DNA of 64,000 nt from DTU015 sp964406505 (lineage in GTDB: Bacteria > Bacillota > Sulfobacillia > Fermentithermobacillales > Fermentithermobacillaceae). Below are positions 28,308-36,362 of this stretch, in pieces. The translations under genes were made by a program, and so were the position numbers. Numbering within the stretch: position 1 is the first letter of the stretch; every line of letters starts with the position of its first letter. The DNA is taken from contig CAYORX010000008.1 in the NCBI GenBank assembly GCA_964406505.1, positions 1 through 64,000 on the forward strand, given 5' to 3'. Below the pieces are notes generated by a model, which did no database searches, was not told the origin of the DNA, and saw nothing but the letters and a program-made list of their open reading frames with translations.

Positions 28308-28325
28308 TTAGTGCTTAACCACTAA
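28308..28325. promoter_or_regulatory. Inverted repeat between rpoN and rnfC
   Basis: TTAGTG (28308-28313) and CACTAA (28320-28325) are inverted copies around a 6-nt spacer. A second weaker dyad, ACGAT/ATCGT, lies nearby at about 28276-28289. Both sit in the 200-nt gap ahead of rnfC, and neither has a T-run, so operator sites are more likely than terminators. No clear promoter hexamers could be fixed. Confidence 0.3.
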
Positions 28326-28388
28326 GACGTCAAATGATCAAATTGCCAATCAGTAGATTTTAATACTCACTCAACAAGCTCAATTTAT

Positions 28389-29768
28389 TCACAGTTTCTT
28401 CCTGCGATTAAATGCCGGGATACCAAGAACAGATCGATATTTGGCGACTGTCCGTCTTGCAATTTTTATCTGGTGTTGTTCCAACTTTTCAACTATTTGA
28501 TTATCAGTTAATGGCTCCCGTGGATCTTCGTCATCCACAATTTGTCTGATCATTTCTTTTACATTGTAGCGAGAGATTGTCTGTCCGTCAGATTCTATGC
28601 CCAATGTAAAAAACATCTTACATGGAAACACACCAAAAGGGGTGTCAACATATTTGTCCGAAACCGCTCTAGATACCGTTGAACTGTGTATGCCTAATTC
28701 ATCTGCTACGTCTTGAAGGATTAAAGGTTCAAGATGCCCAGGTCCTTCTAAAAAGAACCGCTTTTGACGACTGACAATGCTTTTCATTACATTAGTTATA
28801 GTTGTTCGTCTTTGTTCGATACTTTTTAGCAAAAAGCGAGCTTTTTTAAGCTGCTGCAACAAGTAATTTTTAGCCTCTGTCTGTCCTACCGAAAGCAATC
28901 TTCGGTAATATGGATTCCACCTTATCACCGGAAGAATATTTTCATTTAAATATATCACTAATTCTTCTCCTATTTTCTTTACGATGATATCAGCCTTCAC
29001 AAAAGCAGTATGGCCTCCTGAGAACACAGAACCCGGCTTAGGATCTAGACTTGTGATAGCATCTCTCATACGCAACACCTGTTCAACAGCAACATGACAG
29101 TCTTTGGCTATTTTCGCATATCTGGCATGCCCGAGGTCGTCTAGATGATTTCTTATTATGCATAACGCAAGATCATCAAAAGATTGGGCTTTTGCTTGTA
29201 GTTCAAGACATTCTCTAAGGTCTCTGGCCGCAACGCCCGGGGGCTCAAAAGTTTGGATGATGTTAAGGACCGATTCCACTTTAGATTCCGTATTTGATGT
29301 GTCCGAAGCTATTTGGCTTATAGAAGATTTAAGATAACCGTTATTATCAATATTTCCAATTATAAATTCGGCGATTCTAAACTCGCTGTCGCTAATCTGT
29401 AATTCACCTAATTGAAACAACAAGTGTTTTCTAATCGAATAATTTGGTTGAAAATGAGTGTAATCTGTAAAACTTGGTTCATTTTGCCTTGACCTATTCA
29501 CATTTCCGGAAGCCCTACAATTGATCCCTAAATCAGAAGAATCGCTAAAATACGCTACCCAGTCTTCTTCGTCTTCAAATACATGTTCTTGCAGTTCTTC
29601 TTCCATTACGTTTTCTAATTCAATGAGCGGGTTTTTTTCAGCTTCCTCAACGAGTAAGTTACAGAGCTCGTATGTATTCATCTGTAGAATCATTATAGCT
29701 TGATGCAATTCCGGGGTAAGAGTTAATCTTTGTTTCTGTACAAGTTCTAACTCAAATATTTGTTTCAT
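28389..29768 (-). CDS. rpoN: RNA polymerase sigma-54 factor
   Basis: 459 aa alternative sigma factor that needs AAA+ enhancer-binding activators. The Gln/Leu-rich activator-binding region I is at the start (QKQRLTLTPELHQAIMILQM). The core-binding region and the HTH follow, with DVADELGIHSSTVSRAV, and the RpoN box ARRTVAKYR is near the C-terminus. All regions are present. It is downstream of the P-loop/Asp23 gene (24 nt) and upstream of rnf. No enhancer-binding protein is in the window. Confidence 0.95.
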   Translation of the reverse strand: MKQIFELELVQKQRLTLTPELHQAIMILQMNTYELCNLLVEEAEKNPLIELENVMEEELQEHVFEDEEDWVAYFSDSSDLGINCRASGNVNRSRQNEPSFTDYTHFQPNYSIRKHLLFQLGELQISDSEFRIAEFIIGNIDNNGYLKSSISQIASDTSNTESKVESVLNIIQTFEPPGVAARDLRECLELQAKAQSFDDLALCIIRNHLDDLGHARYAKIAKDCHVAVEQVLRMRDAITSLDPKPGSVFSGGHTAFVKADIIVKKIGEELVIYLNENILPVIRWNPYYRRLLSVGQTEAKNYLLQQLKKARFLLKSIEQRRTTITNVMKSIVSRQKRFFLEGPGHLEPLILQDVADELGIHSSTVSRAVSDKYVDTPFGVFPCKMFFTLGIESDGQTISRYNVKEMIRQIVDDEDPREPLTDNQIVEKLEQHQIKIARRTVAKYRSVLGIPAFNRRKKL

Positions 29769-29792
29769 AATACCCCCCCGCTAAACAACACC

Positions 29793-30653
29793 CTAACCTA
29801 AACCTATTTTCTTCGTCACCACATCGACGCTTAATAAATAAATCCCGGTAAAATATTCGAGCTTTTGTTTTAGTTGGGTTTGTACTTGTCGCATGACAGT
29901 GAACACCTTAGAACCGAATTTCAAAACAAGCTGAACTTCGAGAATGGCCCCTTGGCTAGTGGTGAGCACAAGCACTTTCGATACGTGCTTTACACCTTTT
30001 ATCTCATAACAAATCTCAGTAGCTATTTGCATCACCACATTATCAGCTATGTAAAAGTTACCAAAATAGCTGTACGTAGGTCTAACCACACTTCTTTCTA
30101 AAACGGTATCTTTTTTCTCACGAGATCTTATAAACATTTGTAACGGATCTACCATATAGCCTGAGAAAGTTTTTTTCACCTCAAATGCCGGCGCAGGAAT
30201 AACATGCTTACCTTCCTGGCGCCGTCTCCACAAAGCTTCTTTGACTTCTTCTTCACTAGCTAAATCTCTTATGTTTAGCAATCGCGAAGGTTGAGAAAGC
30301 CCTAATCTAGAAACAATTCTTTGTATCATGTTTACAGACGTGCCAAGTACCAAAATTCGTTCAAAACCAAGACTTTCGATAGCTGATCTTACTTCTAAAG
30401 CGTGGCCAGGCGAAGTAAATACCGCGCGTCTTACCGCCGCGGTTTTAGTTTCTTCTCTTTTCGCTGACCTGCCCGCCACTATTCTAGAACCTGAAATTAG
30501 CAAGCCATCGTCAATGATCGCTTGACATTTATATTCTTGAGCCACCCACATTGCATGGTGCGATTTGCCTGTTCCGCTAGAACCCACTAAAGCAACAACA
30601 TCCGCACTTTGCAAATTTGAGTCAGCTACCGTTTCTTTCCTTTTGAGAACCAC
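29793..30653 (-). CDS. P-loop ATPase fused to an Asp23/Gls24-like domain
   Basis: 286 aa. The N-terminal region (about 18-150) has Walker A GSSGTGKSHHAMW and then a DDGLLI stretch, which suggests a small P-loop NTPase. The C-terminal ~95 residues, with YIADNVVMQIATEICYEI, GAILEVQLVLKFG and a final GIYLLSVDVVTKKI, resemble the Asp23/Gls24 (DUF322) fold, which is otherwise seen alone in envelope-stress proteins. The two-domain layout is what I see; the function is not known. It overlaps the TPR gene end by 28 nt and precedes rpoN. Confidence 0.7.
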   Translation of the reverse strand: MVLKRKETVADSNLQSADVVALVGSSGTGKSHHAMWVAQEYKCQAIIDDGLLISGSRIVAGRSAKREETKTAAVRRAVFTSPGHALEVRSAIESLGFERILVLGTSVNMIQRIVSRLGLSQPSRLLNIRDLASEEEVKEALWRRRQEGKHVIPAPAFEVKKTFSGYMVDPLQMFIRSREKKDTVLERSVVRPTYSYFGNFYIADNVVMQIATEICYEIKGVKHVSKVLVLTTSQGAILEVQLVLKFGSKVFTVMRQVQTQLKQKLEYFTGIYLLSVDVVTKKIGLG

Positions 30654-32077
30654 CTAAAACCTGCCTTTCTCGGTGCCTCCACTCGGGGAATCACGTCTAC
30701 ACCCTTGGGAGGTTTAGTGTCTTCTTTTACAAAACTACCCGCTAGACTTAGTACCTTTTTTTGGTTTTCAGTAGCGGCGTGTTCACGAGCTAAATCTATT
30801 AACTCCGGCCAAATTCCTCCAGATATAAATCCGCTGCATTTAAGGGCAAAATTAGGATTGAGTTCCATAGCTTGCACCCAGTTTTCCAACGCTTCATTGA
30901 CTTTGCCTGAAGCCATAAGCACTGAACCATGTAAAAACGCTATATCTGATTTTGCTTCACGCGTTTCCTTATCCTTAGTATCAACCTGTTCTAAATGGTT
31001 AACCAACGCTTCAGTAATATTTTCCGCCTTTTTAAGAGCCCCGGCAGTATAATAAAGCTCTCCTAGCCGCATTTGCGGATATATCGAACTCGGTTCCAAT
31101 CGACTGATCTCTTGCCATTGTTTAATCGCCTGATCGTAATTTCCTGACATAGTTGCAACAGTAGCTAAGTTTTGCCTTGGAGGAATATACTCGGGGTTAA
31201 GTACGATACATTTTTGCCAAAACTCCATAGCCTTATCCCTCTGCTCTTTTTGAAAATAACCGAGGCCTAAATTGTATGTGGCAAAAATATCATCAGGCTT
31301 AATTTCAAGAGCCTTTTGCCATTTTTCTATAGCTACATCAATATCTCCGGCCATAGCATGGGCTTCACCAAGGGTTGTAAGGGTAGCTGTATTTTCCGGT
31401 TCTAGCTCATGCGCCTGATTAAGTGCGTTTATAGCTGGTTCAAATTCTTGTTTGCCCAAATAACAAAGCCCCTTATTATAAAAAAGCAGTGGTACGGTTG
31501 AGCCAAGCCGTTCGGCCCGCTCCAAAACCTCTAAGGCTTCGTCAAACATTTTTAGATCTGTGTAAATGGCACCGACGTTATGCAGCCCCTGAAGATTTGA
31601 GGGCTCTATTTTCAAAACTTCAAGCCACTCACCTAGGCTTTCTTTTACCATGCCTTTAGCTAAATATAATTCACCAAGCTGAACATGGGCTAAAATGCTT
31701 CCCGGAGTAACATCTCGAGATTTTTCAGTTTGAGAGATAGCAGCATCTAAGTCACCTTCATAAGCATAGATTTTACCCAAAAAATAGTGCGACGGACCGT
31801 GAGATTTATCTAAACTGATAGCTTTTTGCCAAACCCTTTTAGCTTCCTCAAAATTTCCTGCATCCGCTAAAAGTACGCCTAAATAATAATGAGCATCAAT
31901 ATTACGCCGATCTAGCTGGATTACTACCTCCAGATGAGCCTTAGCGTTATCAGACTCGCCCAATTTCATATAAGATAATGCCAATTGAAGCCTTAAAGCT
32001 ATATCTTTGGGCCTCCTAGAAATATCTTTTTCGAGATTTTTAATTATTGCCCGAAGAGACTTTTCATCAATATTCAC
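30626..32077 (-). CDS. Tetratricopeptide repeat protein
   Basis: 483 aa with about ten to eleven TPR units from residue ~18 to ~420, showing the repeated A-x3-LG-Y/H-A pattern (for example AHYYLGVLLADAGNFEEA and ATYNLGLGYFQKEQRDKA). No signal peptide or membrane helix, so it is a cytosolic scaffold. The C-terminal ~60 residues are basic and end in KGKKR. GTG start with GAGGGG upstream. Being first in line with the P-loop/Asp23 protein and rpoN suggests a shared role, but the partner is unknown. Confidence 0.85.
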   Translation of the reverse strand: MNIDEKSLRAIIKNLEKDISRRPKDIALRLQLALSYMKLGESDNAKAHLEVVIQLDRRNIDAHYYLGVLLADAGNFEEAKRVWQKAISLDKSHGPSHYFLGKIYAYEGDLDAAISQTEKSRDVTPGSILAHVQLGELYLAKGMVKESLGEWLEVLKIEPSNLQGLHNVGAIYTDLKMFDEALEVLERAERLGSTVPLLFYNKGLCYLGKQEFEPAINALNQAHELEPENTATLTTLGEAHAMAGDIDVAIEKWQKALEIKPDDIFATYNLGLGYFQKEQRDKAMEFWQKCIVLNPEYIPPRQNLATVATMSGNYDQAIKQWQEISRLEPSSIYPQMRLGELYYTAGALKKAENITEALVNHLEQVDTKDKETREAKSDIAFLHGSVLMASGKVNEALENWVQAMELNPNFALKCSGFISGGIWPELIDLAREHAATENQKKVLSLAGSFVKEDTKPPKGVDVIPRVEAPRKAGFRWFSKGKKR

Positions 32078-32181
32078 AATTAACCCCTCACGATACTAAT
32101 AAGGTATGATCAGATTTCGCTCCTAGTTAATATAATACCTTCTACGGCAAGCGTTCTACAAAACAAACAGTTTATTACCGA

Positions 32182-32229
32182 TTGAACTTGACTTGGTGTA
32201 ATCCTAGTAGAATAATAGGATTAGTTCAA
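32182..32229 (+). promoter_or_regulatory. Nested inverted repeats over the iscR promoter
   Basis: Inner arms TAATCCTA (32199-32206) and TAGGATTA (32216-32223) are perfect inverted copies 9 nt apart. Outer arms TTGAACT (32182-32188) and AGTTCAA (32223-32229) flank them. The pair covers the -10 element and spacer of the promoter below, a layout expected for an operator. Autoregulation by the IscR/Rrf2 protein encoded next is a natural inference. Confidence 0.55.
32188..32216 (+). promoter_or_regulatory. Sigma-A-type promoter of iscR-iscS-iscU
   Basis: TTGACT at 32188-32193 and AATAAT at 32211-32216 are separated by exactly 17 nt and lie about 45 nt upstream of the iscR start. It is the clearest standard promoter in the window. 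Confidence 0.6.
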
Positions 32230-32258
32230 ATATAGAATCTGTGATGAGGTGATCCAAA

Positions 32259-32702
32259 CTGGCTTTTTCTGTTTCAACTAAAGGGCAATATGCAGTATTG
32301 CTTATGTGTGAATTGGCCAGAAAAGAAAAAGAGTTCACGTCGCTTGCTGCGATTTCAAGAACTCAAAATGTTTCTCAAGGTTACCTTGAGCAAATCGTGA
32401 TTCCACTTCGAGAAAACCGCCTTGTTCGAGGAAAACGGGGATTTGGGGGCGGCTACAAACTAGCTAGGCCTGCCAATACGATTACCGTAGGCGAGATTAT
32501 AAGAGTTACAGAAGGTCCTGTTGCACCTGTTGACTGCCTACACGAAGACTTTTCTTACTGTAATTGTCCTGACAATTGCAAGGCAAAACCGGTTTGGAAA
32601 AAGGTGGGCGCCGCCATTGAAGGTGTCCTTAATTCCATAACACTTGGCGATCTAATACAACATACAACAAAAGAGGGGGATCCTCAACATGAGCAATCAT
32701 GA
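32259..32702 (+). CDS. iscR: Rrf2/IscR-family Fe-S-sensing repressor, CTG start
   Basis: 147 aa winged-helix regulator. The HTH contains FTSLAAISRTQNVSQGYLEQIV, shown here by its LAAIS and QGYLEQI elements, and the wing follows with GKRGFGGGYKLARP. The cluster-binding loop CLHEDFSYCNCPDNC has the Cys residues expected to ligate 2Fe-2S. Translation very probably starts at CTG 32259: GAGGTGA lies 6 nt upstream, the product begins with the family-typical VSTKGQYAVLL, and an in-frame stop precedes it at 32250. The first standard start (TTG 32298) would delete that helix. It overlaps iscS by 14 nt. Confidence 0.92.
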   Translation: MAFSVSTKGQYAVLLMCELARKEKEFTSLAAISRTQNVSQGYLEQIVIPLRENRLVRGKRGFGGGYKLARPANTITVGEIIRVTEGPVAPVDCLHEDFSYCNCPDNCKAKPVWKKVGAAIEGVLNSITLGDLIQHTTKEGDPQHEQS

Positions 32703-33879
32703 AAACATTCGCAAATACGTCTACCTTGATCATTCAGCAACAACTCCCGTATGCCCGGAAGTATTAGCTGCTATGTTACCATATTTTGCCGGAAAATTCG
32801 GTAATGCATCAAGCGTACACAGGTGGGGATATGAAGCCCAAAGCGCTGTCGCTAACGGACGAGAAAAAGTCGCAACGCTCATTGGCGCCTCTCCCGACGA
32901 AATAATATTCACTTCTGGAGGTACTGAAGCAGACAACTTGGCTATAAAAGGCGCAGCATATGCCCAAAAGCAACGAGGTAATCATCTGATCACCACCCAA
33001 ATCGAGCATCATGCAGTACTGCATACATTTAAAGCACTTGAAAAAGAGGGTTTCAAAGTTACCTACATTCCGTGTGATAAATATGGATTAATTGATCCGG
33101 ATGATATAACTAAAGCTGCCACAAATGAAACTACTCTTATCTCTATTATTCACGGTCAAAATGAAGTGGGTACAATTCAACCCATACGCGAAATAGGTGA
33201 GATAGCTAAAGACAAAAACATTTTGTTTCATTCAGATGCAGTGCAAACCGTGGGCAAAATTCCTATAGATGTCGATAATTTAAATGTAGATCTGCTTACC
33301 ATGTCTAGCCACAAAATCTATGGGCCAAAAGGGGTAGGGGGCTTATTTGTAAGAAAAGGTGTACGTCTTGTTCCGCAGTCTATTGGGGGTAGCCATGAAC
33401 GCCGAATGCGCGCTGGCACCGAAAACGTGCCAGGGATAGTAGGCTTCGGCGAAGCATGTAGGTTAGCTAAAACACATCTTCCTGAAGAATCCAAGAGACT
33501 TATTTATCTCCGAGATAAATTTATACAAGGACTTTTGAAAGATATTCCCGATGTAATTCTTAACGGACATCCAATACTTAGGCTACCTCATAATGTCAAC
33601 GTCAGCGTAAAATACTTAGAAGGCGAATCAATGCTACTCAACCTGGATCGCCTAGGAATAGCTGCTTCTTCTGGTTCAGCTTGTACTTCTGGTTCTTTAG
33701 AACCATCCCATGTGCTTTTAGCTATGGGTCTTTCCCATGAAACAGCACACGGCTCGTTGAGGTTTTCCTTGGGCATGTCAAATACAGAAGAAGATATTGG
33801 TTATGTTTTAGAAGTCTTGCCACCAATAGTTGAAAGACTTCGTTCAATGTCGCCTTTAAGCTTGAATATAAGCTCATGA
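32689..33879 (+). CDS. iscS: Cysteine desulfurase IscS/NifS
   Basis: PLP enzyme that supplies sulfur from cysteine for Fe-S assembly (396 aa). It starts with YVYLDHSATTPV, has the PLP lysine in SSHKIYGPKG near residue 208, and the mobile catalytic Cys in SGSACTSGSLEPSHVL near 334. The extended loop with Cys and the close iscU partner fit the IscS/NifS class I group. ATG with GAGGGGG upstream, overlapping the iscR end. Confidence 0.96.
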   Translation: MSNHENIRKYVYLDHSATTPVCPEVLAAMLPYFAGKFGNASSVHRWGYEAQSAVANGREKVATLIGASPDEIIFTSGGTEADNLAIKGAAYAQKQRGNHLITTQIEHHAVLHTFKALEKEGFKVTYIPCDKYGLIDPDDITKAATNETTLISIIHGQNEVGTIQPIREIGEIAKDKNILFHSDAVQTVGKIPIDVDNLNVDLLTMSSHKIYGPKGVGGLFVRKGVRLVPQSIGGSHERRMRAGTENVPGIVGFGEACRLAKTHLPEESKRLIYLRDKFIQGLLKDIPDVILNGHPILRLPHNVNVSVKYLEGESMLLNLDRLGIAASSGSACTSGSLEPSHVLLAMGLSHETAHGSLRFSLGMSNTEEDIGYVLEVLPPIVERLRSMSPLSLNISS

Positions 33880-33899
33880 AACGAAGGTAGGGATTAACC

Positions 33900-34289
33900 A
33901 TGTATAACGACAAAGTAATGGACCACTTTTTTAACCCTAGAAATGTAGGAGAAATTGAAAATCCTGACGGCATGGGACAGGTCGGAAACCCTGTATGCGG
34001 TGATGTGATGAGAATCACTTTAAAGATCAGCGACAACAAGATCGAAGACATCAAGTTTAAAACATTTGGGTGCGGAGCGGCAATCGCTACGAGTTCAATG
34101 GTTACCGAGATGGTCAAGGGGCTTTCTTTAGATAAGGCTATGAAAATTTCAAATAAAGATGTAGCTGACGCGCTAGGTGGATTACCAGCCTTAAAGCTGC
34201 ACTGCTCTAATCTAGCTGCTGAAGCATTACAAGCTGCCATAAAGAATTATCTTGAAAAACAAGCGGTAAGTAGCAAGCAAAACTCATGA
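33900..34289 (+). CDS. iscU: Fe-S cluster scaffold protein IscU/NifU
   Basis: 129 aa scaffold on which 2Fe-2S clusters form before transfer. The three ligand cysteines are Cys33 (VCGDVM, with the adjacent Asp35), Cys58 (FGCGAAIA) and Cys102 (LHCSNLA). N-terminal-only NifU form; no C-terminal NifU or IscA follows. 20 nt after iscS, and followed by a terminator. Confidence 0.95.
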   Translation: MYNDKVMDHFFNPRNVGEIENPDGMGQVGNPVCGDVMRITLKISDNKIEDIKFKTFGCGAAIATSSMVTEMVKGLSLDKAMKISNKDVADALGGLPALKLHCSNLAAEALQAAIKNYLEKQAVSSKQNS

Positions 34290-34302
34290 ACATCAATAAA
34301 TT

Positions 34303-34342
34303 ATGCAGCTGCCTGAAAAGTTCATCGAGCAGCTGCATTTTA
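34303..34342. terminator. Bidirectional rho-independent terminator after iscU
   Basis: Perfect 10-bp arms ATGCAGCTGC (34303-34312) and GCAGCTGCAT (34329-34338) are followed by TTTATCTTATCTTA on the plus strand. It lies between the convergent iscU and M42 peptidase genes and may serve both. Confidence 0.8.
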
Positions 34343-34344
34343 TC

Positions 34345-35346
34345 TTATCTTAAAAAGTCAAAATGACTTTCACAAACCGCTATAGAAAGTTTAACACAAG
34401 CTTCTACATCTGCGATGTCGATCATTTCGCTTGGGCTATGAACATATCTACAAGGAATAGAAATTACCGCGGCCGGTATTCCATCTTTAGCCATTTGAAT
34501 AGCTCCTGCGTCAGTGCCTCCCCGCTCTAATACCTCTCGCTGGTAGGGAATATCGTTTTCTTCAGCAAGCTTAATAAGATGATTCCGAAGTTCGGGATGA
34601 CAAATTAAACTTGAGTCCTTCACCTTGATAGCAGCTCCTTTGCCAAGGGAAACATCCATAATCGAAGATTTCGGTGTGTCACCGGTTCTTGTCACGTCAA
34701 ATGCTATGCCAACATCAGGATCGACGCCGAAAGTTGCTACCCTTGCACCCCTAAGCCCTACCTCTTCCTGTGTGGTAAACACCGCAAAAATATCATGAGG
34801 AATTTCGCTTAGCTTTTTGAGCGTTTCAATTACCGCTACGCAACCGATCCTATCATCCATCGCTTTTGATACCATACGATCTCCAAGATCAATTACAGGC
34901 TGAAAAAACGCGGCGCTGTCTCCAACCTTAATCTTTTCCGCAGCTCCTTCGTAACTATCGACGCCAATGTCAATATACAGTTTATCTAATTTTAGTTCAT
35001 TAGGTTCTTCAATCTTTTCACACCCGATTACCCCGAAAACACCGTTTTCAAAGTACACCCGCTGTCCTAAACAAATTGTAGGGTTAACCCCTCCTATGTT
35101 GCCAAACCGCAAAAAGCCCTTTTCATCTAAATGGGTAACCATTAGCCCAATTTCGTCCATATGGGCTGCCAAAAGAATCTTTATACCTTCTCCGTCTCCT
35201 TTTTTCAGGCATACAAGATTGCCTAAAGCATCTTCAGTAATTTCGTCAACATAAGGTTTTACTTCTTCCCTGATCGCTTCTCTTATAGGTCCTTCTGAAC
35301 CGGAAGGTCCATAGATTTGAGTTAATTTTTTTATAAGATCCTTCAA
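34345..35346 (-). CDS. M42-family aminopeptidase (copy 1 of 3)
   Basis: 333 aa di-metal aminopeptidase of the M42/TET group, which usually assembles into tetrahedral dodecamers that clear peptides left by proteasome-like proteases. Metal and catalytic motifs present: AAHMDEIGLM, MDDRIGC, TTQEEVGLRGA, AFDVTRTGDTP and a final YVHSPSEMI His. Start overlaps the next copy's stop by 4 nt. Differences between the three copies suggest different side-chain preferences, as known for archaeal TET1-3; specificity here is unknown. Confidence 0.92.
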   Translation of the reverse strand: MKDLIKKLTQIYGPSGSEGPIREAIREEVKPYVDEITEDALGNLVCLKKGDGEGIKILLAAHMDEIGLMVTHLDEKGFLRFGNIGGVNPTICLGQRVYFENGVFGVIGCEKIEEPNELKLDKLYIDIGVDSYEGAAEKIKVGDSAAFFQPVIDLGDRMVSKAMDDRIGCVAVIETLKKLSEIPHDIFAVFTTQEEVGLRGARVATFGVDPDVGIAFDVTRTGDTPKSSIMDVSLGKGAAIKVKDSSLICHPELRNHLIKLAEENDIPYQREVLERGGTDAGAIQMAKDGIPAAVISIPCRYVHSPSEMIDIADVEACVKLSIAVCESHFDFLR

Positions 35347-36362
35347 GGCATGAAACCCCCCTCAACACTTTTGAGAAAATGAATAGTTAATTTACGCGCT
35401 GCCTCAAAATCCGATATGTACATAATTGAACAAGGGGTATGAATATATCGACATGGAACCGATATTGATGCCACGGCGCAACCTGTCCCTGCTTGTTGTA
35501 TCGCACCGGCATCATTGCTCCCGAAAGTTGACTCTCTGTATTGAAATGGAATGTCGTTGCCTTCGGCGAGTTTCACAAACTTTTCTACCATGCCACGGTT
35601 AGGTATAGAACCGCGATCCATCACGCTAATGACAGCACCCTGGCCAAGCCGAGTCACTTGATACTCTTTATCTGTACCGGGTATGTCAGCGCAAACCGTA
35701 CCTTCAAGGGCTATACCTAGATCCGGCCGTATCGCGTAGGCCGCTACTTGCGCTCCACGTAAACCCACTTCTTCTTGAACTGTAAACACGGCATAGAGTT
35801 GAAGATTCTGCCAGTCTTGCTTGATAATCTCGAACAAAAGGGCGCAACCTACACGATCGTCTAGTGCCTTAGCTTTGATTATGCCAGAACTAAGTTCTTC
35901 ATACTGCGTGTCAAAAACTGCATAATCACCTAATTGTACTTTCGTCCCAGCCTGTTCCTGTGATTTAGCCCCAATATCGATCGATAGCCCATCGATAGGT
36001 ATCACTTTAGTTCGCTCATCAGGTTTTTGTAGATGAATCGCTTTAGCCCCTATAACACCAGGCACTTTCTTCGCACCTACAAGCACCCGCTTTGATACCA
36101 AGACCCTTGGATCAATACCGCCCACCGGTGCAAATCGGAGGAATCCATTTTTCTCTATGTGAGTAATGATAAGCCCCACTTCATCCATATGGGCATCTAC
36201 CAAAACTTTAGGACCTCGCGTACCCCTTTTTGCGATCACGTTACCTAACACATCGCATTCGTAAGAAATGCCCAAAGATTCTAATTCTGCCATTATAGCT
36301 GTACGAATTTCATATTCGTTTCCAGACACTCCTGAAAGCGATGTAAGAGTTTTTATGTCCAT
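35343..36362 (-). CDS. M42-family aminopeptidase (copy 2 of 3)
   Basis: 339 aa. All metal motifs are intact: VDAHMDEVGLI, LDDRVGC, TVQEEVGLRGA, ALEGTVCADIPG and YIHTPCSIMY. The active-site region reads ALEGT where copies 1 and 3 read FDVT/IDVC, as in the CelM-like subgroup. Overlaps copy 1 by 4 nt and copy 3 by 10 nt. Confidence 0.92.
   Translation of the reverse strand: MDIKTLTSLSGVSGNEYEIRTAIMAELESLGISYECDVLGNVIAKRGTRGPKVLVDAHMDEVGLIITHIEKNGFLRFAPVGGIDPRVLVSKRVLVGAKKVPGVIGAKAIHLQKPDERTKVIPIDGLSIDIGAKSQEQAGTKVQLGDYAVFDTQYEELSSGIIKAKALDDRVGCALLFEIIKQDWQNLQLYAVFTVQEEVGLRGAQVAAYAIRPDLGIALEGTVCADIPGTDKEYQVTRLGQGAVISVMDRGSIPNRGMVEKFVKLAEGNDIPFQYRESTFGSNDAGAIQQAGTGCAVASISVPCRYIHTPCSIMYISDFEAARKLTIHFLKSVEGGFMP

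Noticed and set aside
28213..28388. Possible sigma-54 promoter before rnfC (TTGGCA)
   Set aside because: The GG-N10-GC spacing of -24/-12 sites is not met.
33722..34240. 172-codon minus-strand frame
   Set aside because: Antisense to the end of iscS and iscU, both firmly identified.
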